6,052 nucleotides of DNA from Alphaproteobacteria bacterium. GTDB taxonomy: Bacteria > Pseudomonadota > Alphaproteobacteria > UBA2136 > UBA6156. Below, one piece after another: positions 1 through 5,326 of the stretch. Position 1 is the stretch's first letter; every line of letters starts with the position of its first letter. The stretch lies in NCBI GenBank assembly GCA_020249005.1, contig JADCGN010000102.1:1-6052 (forward strand). The letters run 5' to 3'. The position numbers and the translations under genes were made by a program. The notes beneath the pieces were generated by a model, which saw only the letters and a program-made list of their open reading frames with translations, was not told where the DNA came from and did not search any database.

Positions 1-1350
1 GGCCACAAAACCGTGGCGGTGTACGACATGGGAGGCGGCACATTCGAGGTGTCCATCCTGGAAATTGGTGACGGCGTGGTGGAGGTGAAGGCCACCAACG
101 GCGACACCTTCTTAGGCGGCGAAGACTTCGATAGCCGTGTGCTGCAATGGCTGGCCGATGAGTTCAAGAAGCAGGAAGGTATCGACCTCACCAAGGATAA
201 GTTGGCGCTGCAACGTTTGAAGGACGAGGCGGAAAAGGCCAAGAAGGAACTTTCCAGCGCCACCACGATTGATATCAACCTGCCCTTCATCACCGCCGAT
301 GCCAGTGGGCCCAAGCACCTGCAGCTGACGCTGACCCGCGCCAAGCTGGAAAGCCTGGTGGAAGACCTGGTGCAGAAAACTTTGGAACCCTGCAAGGCGG
401 CCTTGAAGGATGCCGGCGTGAAGCCGAGTGATGTGGATGAGGTGGTGCTGGTGGGCGGGATGACCCGCATGCCCAAAGTGCAGGAGCTGGTGAAGCAGTT
501 CTTCGGTAAGGACCCGCACAAGGGCGTGAACCCCGATGAAGTGGTGGCGATTGGCGCCGCGATTCAGGGCGGGATTCTGCGCGGTGATGTGAAGGACGTA
601 CTGCTGCTGGACGTGACGCCGCTGAGCCTTGGGATTGAAACCCTGGGCGGCGTGTTCACGGCGCTGATTGACCGCAACACCACGATTCCCACCAAGAAGA
701 GCCAGGTGTTTAGCACCGCGGCCGACAACCAACCGGCGGTGACGATTAGCGTATTCCAAGGCGAGCGCCCGATGGCCGCCGACAACAAGCTGCTCGGGCA
801 GTTCAACCTGGAAGGGATTCCTCCCGCGCCGCGCGGCGTGCCGCAGATTGAGGTGACGTTTGACATCGACGCCAACGGCATCGTGAACGTCAGCGCCAAG
901 GACAAGGGCACCGGCAAGGCCAGCAACGTGGTGATTAAATCCGATGGTGGCCTCAGCGATGAACAGATCCAGCAGATGGTGAAGGATGCCGAAGCCAACG
1001 CCGCCGCCGACAAGGAGCGCAAGGAAGCCGTGGAAGCGCGCAACCAGGCCGAAGCCTTGGTGCACAGCACCGAAAAGAGCCTGAAGGAGCACGGCGACAA
1101 GGTGAGTGCCGAGGTGAAGGAAAAAATCGAAGCCGAAGTGAAGGCCCTGCAAGACCTGCTGAACAACAAGGATGCCAAGACTGCCGACCTGCAAGCCCAA
1201 AGCGAAAAACTAGGCGATGTGGCAATGGAACTGGGCAAGGCCATGTACGAAGCCCAGATGCAGGCGGAACAGGGCAAGGAAAGCGGCGCGGGGACGCACC
1301 AAGACGGCACCGTGGATGCCGATTATGAAAAGAAGGACCCAGCCGCCTAA
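1..1350 (+). CDS. dnaK: DnaK (Hsp70) chaperone, 5'-truncated by the window edge
   Basis: Cytosolic ATP-dependent Hsp70 that binds exposed hydrophobic peptide segments and works with DnaJ and GrpE. The frame is open from base 1 (it begins G-H-K-T-V-A-V-Y-D), so the GTG at 13 is an internal Val and not a start. By comparison with E. coli DnaK, about 185 N-terminal residues lie outside the window. Visible residues 1-198 are the second half of the nucleotide-binding domain, with the phosphate motif DMGGGTFEVS at residues 9-18 and VLVGGMTRMPKV further on. The interdomain linker DVLLLDVTPLSLG begins at residue 199. It is followed by the beta-sandwich substrate-binding domain, a helical Lys/Glu/Ala-rich lid, and a short acidic tail. 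The tail ends ADYEKKDPAA and lacks the EEV-like end common in DnaK. The signature reads M and E where most DnaKs have L and D, which is a conservative change. The dnaJ gene lies downstream, separated by one extra gene. Identification is secure. Confidence 0.98.
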   Translation, partial: GHKTVAVYDMGGGTFEVSILEIGDGVVEVKATNGDTFLGGEDFDSRVLQWLADEFKKQEGIDLTKDKLALQRLKDEAEKAKKELSSATTIDINLPFITADASGPKHLQLTLTRAKLESLVEDLVQKTLEPCKAALKDAGVKPSDVDEVVLVGGMTRMPKVQELVKQFFGKDPHKGVNPDEVVAIGAAIQGGILRGDVKDVLLLDVTPLSLGIETLGGVFTALIDRNTTIPTKKSQVFSTAADNQPAVTISVFQGERPMAADNKLLGQFNLEGIPPAPRGVPQIEVTFDIDANGIVNVSAKDKGTGKASNVVIKSDGGLSDEQIQQMVKDAEANAAADKERKEAVEARNQAEALVHSTEKSLKEHGDKVSAEVKEKIEAEVKALQDLLNNKDAKTADLQAQSEKLGDVAMELGKAMYEAQMQAEQGKESGAGTHQDGTVDADYEKKDPAA

Positions 1351-1389
1351 GCGCTTGCAAAACCACCAGGAACCGACTATTGCCACGCC

Positions 1390-1800
1390 ATGCACCGTGT
1401 ACTGCCCCTGCTGCTGCTCGCCACCCCCTGGGTGGCGGGCCAGGCCATGGCGCAGAGTCATTACCTTTCGGCCTATGGCGGCGGCAGCGGGAGCAATTAT
1501 CTTTCCGCTTACAGCGGTGGTGGCGGGAGTGGTGACTACCGCAGCGCCCTGAACGCCTACCAAGGCGGCGGTGGGTATGGGTTTGGCACCAGCAACGGCT
1601 ACAGTGGGGCCTATGCGGCCACATATGCCCACAGCCGCGGTGGTTTTGCCCCGTTGGGCGGGCAATGGGGTTGGGCCAATGCCCTGCGCGGCAACGCCAA
1701 CCCGGCGCCACCGTGCGGCAACTTCCAGCGTGCGGCTGTGCGCTGCCGGAAAACCACCACGGCGTGGGATCCCACCTTCGTCAGCCAACGCGGCTGGTAA
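1390..1800 (+). CDS. Unrecognised exported Gly/Tyr-rich small protein between dnaK and dnaJ
   Basis: A 136-residue protein that I do not recognise. Residues 1-21 form a clear Sec signal peptide: His2/Arg3, a Leu-rich core, then AMA before Gln22 as a signal peptidase I site. Export to the periplasm or outside is therefore inferred. The mature part opens with a degenerate repeat, YLSAY at 25-29, YLSAY at 37-41 and YRSAL at 50-54, each followed by a Gly/Ser run. A Gly/Tyr/Ala/Trp-rich stretch follows. The C-terminal 30 residues are less repetitive and hold two cysteines, C109 and C119, which could form a disulfide. Codon use is GC-rich at third positions like the neighbours, and both gaps are short (39 bases after dnaK, 5 before dnaJ), supporting a real operon gene. 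An AGGA lies 18 bases before the ATG, further than usual, so translation may be weak. The low-complexity sequence makes homology searches unreliable. Function is unknown. Confidence 0.72.
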   Translation: MHRVLPLLLLATPWVAGQAMAQSHYLSAYGGGSGSNYLSAYSGGGGSGDYRSALNAYQGGGGYGFGTSNGYSGAYAATYAHSRGGFAPLGGQWGWANALRGNANPAPPCGNFQRAAVRCRKTTTAWDPTFVSQRGW

Positions 1801-1805
1801 CCCCG

Positions 1806-2972
1806 ATGACGAAGGATTTTTACAAAATCTTGGGCGTCGACAAGGGGGCCGATGAGGCCGCGTTGAAAGCGGCGTACCGCAAAAAGGCGCTGGAATTCCA
1901 CCCCGACCGCAACCCCGGCAACCAGGAAGCCGAGGCCAAGTTCAAGGAAGTGAACGAAGCCTACGACGTGCTGCGTGACCCGCAAAAGCGCGCCGCGTAT
2001 GACCGTTTCGGTAGCGCGGCGTTCGAGCAAGGCGGCGGGCGCGGCCCCGGCGGCTTTGGCGCCGCTGGTGGCAACCCGTTTGAAGGCTTCCAGCAAGGGG
2101 GCTTTGAAGGCAACTTTGACGATCTGTTCGAAGACCTGATGGGTGGGTTGTTCGGCCAAGGCTTTGGCGGCGGCCCGCAAACCAAACGCAGCCGGGCCGC
2201 GCGTGGGGCCGATCTGCGCTACAACCTGGAAGTGACGCTGGCCCAGGTGGTGAGCGGCACCAAGGCCAAGATCAGCTACCCCACCACCCAAAGCTGCCGC
2301 ACGTGTGATGGCAGCGGCGCCAAGAAGGGCACCAAGCCCACCACCTGCGGCACCTGCCAGGGGCAGGGGACGGTGTTCATGCGCCAGGGCTTTTTCCAGA
2401 TGAGCCGCACCTGCCCCGACTGCAGCGGCACCGGGCAAATTATCAAGGAAAAATGCGCCGATTGCCACGGTGCCGGCCGCACCCGCACCACCCGCCACCT
2501 GGAGGTGACAGTGCCGGTAGGGGTGGATGAAGGCACCCGGCTGCGTTTGGCGGGGGAAGGTGAGGCTGGCACCGGCGGCGCACCGAGCGGCGACCTGTTC
2601 GTGTTCATCAGCGTGGCCAAGCATCCGCTCTTTCAGCGCGATGGGTTGAACCTGGAACTGACGGTGCCGGTGGGCATGCTGGATGCCGCCTTGGGCACCG
2701 AGGTGGAACTGCCGCTGCTGAATGGCGACAAAACCACGCTTAAAATCCCCCCCGGCACCCAGCCTGGCGAACGCGTCCGGCTGCATGGGTTGGGGCTGCC
2801 GGCGCTGGGCCGCCCGCGCGACTGCGGCGACCTGGTGGCGCAGATTCAGGTAGAAATCCCCACCAACCTCAGCAAAGCGCAAAAAGAGCAGCTGGCCACG
2901 CTGCAGGCCGCGCTCAAGCCCGGCCGGGCCCAAGAAGGCTTTGCCAGCCGGTTGCGGAAGCTGTTTGGGTAG
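1806..2972 (+). CDS. dnaJ: DnaJ (Hsp40) co-chaperone, class A, complete
   Basis: A cytosolic J-protein that stimulates DnaK ATP hydrolysis and delivers unfolded clients; 388 residues, close to the usual 375-390. Domains in order are: J domain (about 3-68) with the essential HPD at 32-34; a Gly/Phe-rich linker (about 70-123); a zinc-finger domain with all four CxxCxGxG motifs (cysteines 164/167, 181/184, 203/206, 217/220), so both zinc sites are intact; then the two C-terminal beta domains, with VPVGVDEGTRLRL and IPPGTQPGERVRL. The protein ends RLRKLFG. The ATG at 1806 was chosen because MTKDFYKILGV matches the conserved DnaJ start. The frame is open further upstream, but that part overlaps the previous gene and is not DnaJ-like. 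Only 5 bases separate it from the preceding stop and no good Shine-Dalgarno is visible, so translation probably depends on ribosomes leaving the upstream gene. Confidence 0.98.
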   Translation: MTKDFYKILGVDKGADEAALKAAYRKKALEFHPDRNPGNQEAEAKFKEVNEAYDVLRDPQKRAAYDRFGSAAFEQGGGRGPGGFGAAGGNPFEGFQQGGFEGNFDDLFEDLMGGLFGQGFGGGPQTKRSRAARGADLRYNLEVTLAQVVSGTKAKISYPTTQSCRTCDGSGAKKGTKPTTCGTCQGQGTVFMRQGFFQMSRTCPDCSGTGQIIKEKCADCHGAGRTRTTRHLEVTVPVGVDEGTRLRLAGEGEAGTGGAPSGDLFVFISVAKHPLFQRDGLNLELTVPVGMLDAALGTEVELPLLNGDKTTLKIPPGTQPGERVRLHGLGLPALGRPRDCGDLVAQIQVEIPTNLSKAQKEQLATLQAALKPGRAQEGFASRLRKLFG

Positions 2973-3004
2973 GTTGGCAAGGGCTTGGTTGTTGATGGTT
3001 GTTC

Positions 3005-3019
3005 GTTGGTGGTTGTAAG
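3005..3019. repeat. GT-rich inverted partner of the downstream repeats
   Basis: GTTGGTGGTTGTAAG here is the exact reverse complement of 3172-3186 (15 bp), and its first 14 bases match the reverse complement of 3089-3102. It sits about 30 bases after the dnaJ stop, so a dnaJ transcript running on could fold a long-range hairpin with either repeat unit. The whole stretch from about 2987 to 3019 is rich in GGTTG-like words. No U-tract follows, so it is not a standard intrinsic terminator. Confidence 0.7.
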
Positions 3020-3041
3020 CATCCCCCAAAACAAAATTCTG

Positions 3042-3119
3042 TCTTAAACATCAAAGGCGCTGGAATTGGGCTTCCAAGCCCAAAACCTTTACAACCACCA
3101 ACCACCAACCGCCAACTAT
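3042..3119. repeat. 78-bp direct repeat, unit A, with internal perfect hairpin
   Basis: This unit begins TCTTAAACATCAAAGGCGC and matches unit B (3126-3203) at 71 of 78 positions with no gaps; the start-to-start distance is 84 bases. It contains an 8-bp perfect inverted repeat, TTGGGCTT (3066-3073) and AAGCCCAA (3076-3083), around CC. It ends in an ACC/AAC-rich tract (3091-3116). It lies between dnaJ (plus) and the SRP RNA (minus), which converge on it, so it may help end or stabilise transcripts from either side. I see no coding content. Confidence 0.9.
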
Positions 3120-3125
3120 AGCATA

Positions 3126-3203
3126 TCTTAAACACCATAGGCGCTGGAATTGGGCTTCTAAGCCCAAAACCCTTACAACCACCAACCATCAACCCCCAAC
3201 CAT
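3126..3203. repeat. 78-bp direct repeat, unit B, with internal perfect hairpin
   Basis: Second copy, with 7 substitutions relative to unit A. The hairpin arms TTGGGCTT (3150-3157) and AAGCCCAA (3160-3167) are unchanged; one of the substitutions falls in the two-base centre (CC in A, CT in B). The AC-rich tail (3172-3203) is the exact inverted match of 3005-3019 over 15 bp. It ends 5 bases from the SRP RNA 3' end, so it is the first sequence met by any minus-strand transcript leaving ffs. Confidence 0.9.
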
Positions 3204-3208
3204 AAAAG

Positions 3209-3286
3209 CCACTCCCACCCGCTGGTAGCGCTTGAGCTGCTGCGTTTCCGCCCTGACCCGGTGAGCGCCCCATACGTCGGGAGTGG
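3209..3286 (-). ncRNA. ffs: Signal recognition particle RNA (4.5S, bacterial small type)
   Basis: This is the RNA scaffold of the bacterial SRP, which binds Ffh and docks translating ribosomes carrying membrane or exported proteins to FtsY. Read on the minus strand, it contains the diagnostic domain IV: GGGTCAGG, stem GCG, GNRA tetraloop GAAA, stem CGC, then AGCAGCTC. This matches the E. coli order GTCAGG-stem-GGAA-stem-AGCAGC. The ends close with an 8-bp perfect helix, CCACTCCC (3279-3286) with GGGAGTGG (3209-3216). An internal GCGCT/AGCGC helix lies between. The paired core is 78 nt, short for this class (often 95-115 nt), so the mature ends may extend a few bases. CTTTTATG follows the 3' end, which is a weak U-run. 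The gene converges on dnaJ and diverges from the Nudix operon. Confidence 0.88.
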
Positions 3287-3293
3287 TGCACCC

Positions 3294-3322
3294 TTTTGCA
3301 CGCGGGTTGTGGATAACGTCAA
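3294..3322 (-). promoter_or_regulatory. Candidate promoter of the SRP RNA gene
   Basis: On the minus strand, CTTGACG gives a strong -35 (TTGACG, 3317-3322). A 17-base spacer follows, then a poor -10 (GCAAAA, 3294-3299). The predicted start falls about 7 bases on, at about 3287, which coincides with the 5' end of the SRP RNA closing helix. That agreement is the main support. Confidence 0.5.
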
Positions 3323-3335
3323 GTCCCTGTAGAGT
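3307..3335 (+). promoter_or_regulatory. Candidate promoter of the Nudix-trxB-lipoprotein operon
   Basis: TTGTGG (3307-3312), a 17-base spacer and TAGAGT (3330-3335, 4 of 6 to consensus) would start RNA near 3342, leaving a leader of about 28 bases before the GTG. It overlaps the opposite-strand ffs promoter, so the two may compete for RNA polymerase. This is a pattern match only. Confidence 0.3.
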
Positions 3336-3355
3336 ACCCGGCATATGAAACCAAC

Positions 3356-3360
3356 AGGAA
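3356..3360 (+). promoter_or_regulatory. Ribosome binding site that decides the GTG start of the Nudix gene
   Basis: AGGAA lies 9 bases before GTG 3370. No in-frame ATG exists near the domain start, and the nearby ATG at 3345 is in another frame, so this site supports GTG as the true start and makes the basic N-terminal tail part of the protein. Confidence 0.65.
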
Positions 3361-3369
3361 CCTTCCTTC

Positions 3370-3885
3370 GTGAGCAAACCCAAGAAAGCCCACCGGCACC
3401 GCCGTGGCACACGCCCCAAGGGCGGGGCAGCCAAGGCTCCGCGTAAAGGCAGCACCAGCCCCAACGCCCGCCCGCGTCACTTCTACGATGTCCGCCAGTA
3501 TGCCATCCTACGCGATGGTGGCGGCCACGTGCTGATACTGCAGCTGCCCAAAGAGTACGACGAAACCGCCGCCAACACCTGGACATTGCCGGGCGGCAAG
3601 CTGGAGCCCTCGGATAACCCCGCCGAAGGCTTGCTGCGTGAAATCGCCGAGGAAACCGGCCTGACCCCGACCATGCCCAAACTGTGCGGCATCGCGCGGT
3701 GGACCACGCGGGCCAGCAAGAAGTTGGGGATTTTCTACGGCACCCAAGTGCCGGGCACCAAGCCAGAGCTGAAGCTCAGCGGCGAGCACCAGCGCGCGGT
3801 GTGGGTGGCACCGGGGGAATTGGGTGGCTTCCCATTCCATCGGCCAGAGATGTTAGACGTTCTGAAAGAGGAGTTAAGCAAATGA
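3370..3885 (+). CDS. Nudix hydrolase with a basic N-terminal tail
   Basis: A 171-residue Nudix-fold pyrophosphohydrolase. The family cleaves X-linked nucleoside diphosphates (mutagenic or excess NTPs, sugar or dinucleotide phosphates, RNA caps), using metal bound by the REXXEE core. The Nudix box is at residues 76-98: G76, then R90-E91 and E94-E95 and G97, so the catalytic REIAEETGL is intact. The box glutamate expected at residue 82 is Asp, a conservative departure. Residues 37-75 and 99-165 form the rest of the fold. Residues 1-36 are not part of a Nudix domain: they are rich in Lys, Arg, His, Pro and Gly, look disordered, and could bind nucleic acid (inference). The GTG start is supported by AGGAA 9 bases upstream. 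The stop codon overlaps the trxB start (ATGA, 3882-3885), so the two are probably translationally coupled. Substrate cannot be predicted from sequence. Confidence 0.92.
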   Translation: MSKPKKAHRHRRGTRPKGGAAKAPRKGSTSPNARPRHFYDVRQYAILRDGGGHVLILQLPKEYDETAANTWTLPGGKLEPSDNPAEGLLREIAEETGLTPTMPKLCGIARWTTRASKKLGIFYGTQVPGTKPELKLSGEHQRAVWVAPGELGGFPFHRPEMLDVLKEELSK

Positions 3886-4853
3886 GTGGCGCCAAACACA
3901 CCCTAATCATCCTCGGTTCCGGCGCCGCCGGCTGCACCGCTGCCATCTACGCCGCGCGCGCGGGGCTAAACCCGGTGATGATCCGCGGCAACCAGCCCGG
4001 CGGGCAGCTGACCATCACCACCGACGTGGAAAACTACCCCGGCTTTGCCCAAACCATTCAGGGCCCCTGGCTGATGGAGCAGATGGAGGCCCAAGCCAAG
4101 CATTGCGGCACCGAGATCATTGCCGACCACATCGTGGCCGCCGATTTGCAGGCCCGCACGCTCACCGGCATGGGTGGGCAGGTTTATCCGTTCACCAGTC
4201 TCATCATCGCCACCGGCGCCAGCGCCAAGTGGCTGGGGCTGGAAGGCGAAAAAACCTACAACGGCCGCGGCGTTTCGGCCTGCGCCACCTGCGACGGCGC
4301 CTTCTACCGCAACCGCGATGTCGCCGTGGTGGGCGGCGGCAACACGGCATTGGAAGAGACGCTGTACCTGGCCAACATCGCCAAATCGGTCACGCTGATT
4401 CACCGCCGCGACACCTTCCGCGGCGAAAAGGTGCTGCAAGCCCGCGTGCTGAACCACCCCAAGGTGAAGGTCATCTACAACCACACGGTGGCCGAGATCC
4501 TGGGTGACCCTAACCCGATCACCGGCGGCGTCACGGGCTTGAAGCTGCAATCCACGGTGGATGGCAGCACCCAAGACCTCAGCACCCATGGCCTGTTTGT
4601 GGCCATCGGCCACCAGCCGAACACGGGGATTTTCCAGGGCCAACTTGATACCGACGCCACCGGATACATCACCTGCCCCAAGGGCACGGTGCAGGTCACC
4701 CAGGGTGGCCAGGCGCTGCCAGGCATCTTTGCCGCCGGCGACGTCGCCGACCCGCTCTACCGCCAAGCCGTCACCGCCGCCGGGATGGGCTGCATGGCCG
4801 CGCTCGATGCCAACCGCTGGTTGGAAACGCAGCTGCACGCCGCGGCCGCCTAA
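3882..4853 (+). CDS. trxB: Thioredoxin reductase (NADPH)
   Basis: A cytosolic FAD enzyme that passes electrons from NADPH to thioredoxin, sustaining ribonucleotide reductase and disulfide repair; 323 residues, typical of the low-molecular-weight class. Visible motifs are: the FAD dinucleotide site GSGAAGCTAA (12-21); QPGGQL and the ENYPGF segment (38-55); ATGA (110-113); the redox-active CATC in SACATCDGAFY (C134 and C137); the NADPH site VVGGGNTALEE (149-159); the NADPH phosphate-contact motif HRRDTFR (174-180); and the C-terminal FAD motif GIFAAGDVAD (281-290), followed by RQAVTAAGMGCMAA. Nothing essential is missing. ATG 3882 was chosen because MSGAKHTLIILGSG begins right at the FAD fold and GAGGAG (3868-3873) lies 8 bases upstream. 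The frame is open further 5', but that lies within the Nudix gene. The start overlaps the Nudix stop by 4 bases. Confidence 0.97.
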   Translation: MSGAKHTLIILGSGAAGCTAAIYAARAGLNPVMIRGNQPGGQLTITTDVENYPGFAQTIQGPWLMEQMEAQAKHCGTEIIADHIVAADLQARTLTGMGGQVYPFTSLIIATGASAKWLGLEGEKTYNGRGVSACATCDGAFYRNRDVAVVGGGNTALEETLYLANIAKSVTLIHRRDTFRGEKVLQARVLNHPKVKVIYNHTVAEILGDPNPITGGVTGLKLQSTVDGSTQDLSTHGLFVAIGHQPNTGIFQGQLDTDATGYITCPKGTVQVTQGGQALPGIFAAGDVADPLYRQAVTAAGMGCMAALDANRWLETQLHAAAA

Positions 4854-4860
4854 TCAGCGC

Positions 4861-4889
4861 TTTACAGCCGCATTGCAAAGCCTTACACA
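4861..4889 (+). promoter_or_regulatory. Possible internal promoter ahead of the lipoprotein gene
   Basis: TTTACA (4861-4866, 5 of 6 to -35 consensus), 17 bases, then TACACA (3 of 6). It fits the 60-base gap between trxB and the lipoprotein gene, but the -10 is poor. It may be chance; read-through from trxB is enough to explain expression. Confidence 0.22.
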
Positions 4890-4913
4890 GGGCGAACGAA
4901 GAAAGTCCCCACC

Positions 4914-5288
4914 ATGCAAAAACTGCTGTTTCCCCTCACGCTGGCGGCGCTGACCCTCGCGGGCTGTGCCACCCTGACCAATGACGCCATGACCCCGATC
5001 GCGATGTCGTTCAGCGACGGCGCCTCGGGCAGCTGCAAGCTTAGCAACAAGCGCGGCAGCTGGAACGTGCAGCTGCCCGACACCGTCTCGGTGCGCCGTT
5101 CCGATGACGCCTTGAAGTACGACTGCACCACCCCCGACGGCCGCACCGCCACGTGTTCGATCGAGAGCCGCATCGGCGCCAAGATCGTGGCCAGCGCGGT
5201 GTTCCTGGATCTCGGCATCACCGATGCCATCACCGACAAGCACCGCGAATATCCGGAAAGCTACGTGATTCCGATTAAGAAGCGTTAA
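4914..5288 (+). CDS. Small putative outer-membrane lipoprotein, PEGA-like type
   Basis: A 124-residue protein with a lipoprotein signal: MQKLL, a hydrophobic stretch, then lipobox LAGC with the lipidated Cys at 18. Residue +2 is Ala, so outer-membrane sorting by the Lol system is expected. The mature protein has CKLSNKRGSW (41-50), a VRRSDD segment (60-65), cysteines 41, 71 and 81, a small-residue-rich hydrophobic segment (88-106), and a YVIPI end. From memory this resembles a widespread group of short proteobacterial lipoproteins with a beta-sandwich PEGA-like core (C-x-L-x-N-x-[KR]-G-x-W, then V-x-R-S, then C). No function is established that I can name. The start is ATG 4914, the only one giving a complete signal peptide; the ribosome site (GAAGAAAG, about 4898-4905) is modest. 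It is the last gene of the operon with trxB, 60 bases downstream of it, and is closed by a strong terminator. Confidence 0.85.
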   Translation: MQKLLFPLTLAALTLAGCATLTNDAMTPIAMSFSDGASGSCKLSNKRGSWNVQLPDTVSVRRSDDALKYDCTTPDGRTATCSIESRIGAKIVASAVFLDLGITDAITDKHREYPESYVIPIKKR

Positions 5289-5301
5289 TGCTTTGGGAAT
5301 G

Positions 5302-5326
5302 AAGAGGCCTGCGGGCCTCTTTTTTT
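5302..5326 (+). terminator. Rho-independent terminator of the Nudix-trxB-lipoprotein operon
   Basis: AAGAGGCC (5302-5309), loop TGCG, GGCCTCTT (5314-5321): an 8-bp perfect stem followed by a run of seven T ending at 5326. It lies 14 bases after the lipoprotein stop. This is a clear intrinsic terminator. Confidence 0.95.

Noticed and set aside
112..1310. Long minus-strand open frames opposite dnaK (362 and 248 codons)
   Set aside because: They are antisense shadows of a GC-rich gene with no family motif, and dnaK is unmistakable on the plus strand.
1665..1805. Upstream extension of the DnaJ frame to an ATG at 1665
   Set aside because: The added 47 residues overlap the secreted gene, are not DnaJ-like, and the conserved J-domain start is at 1806.
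3042..3203. CRISPR-like array
   Set aside because: Only two long imperfect copies with a 6-base gap, no spacers and no cas genes.
2914..3291. Minus-strand frame with a repeated GGCKGFGL...SPIPAP peptide
   Set aside because: The peptide repeat is just the translated 78-bp DNA repeats, and the frame also runs through the SRP RNA.
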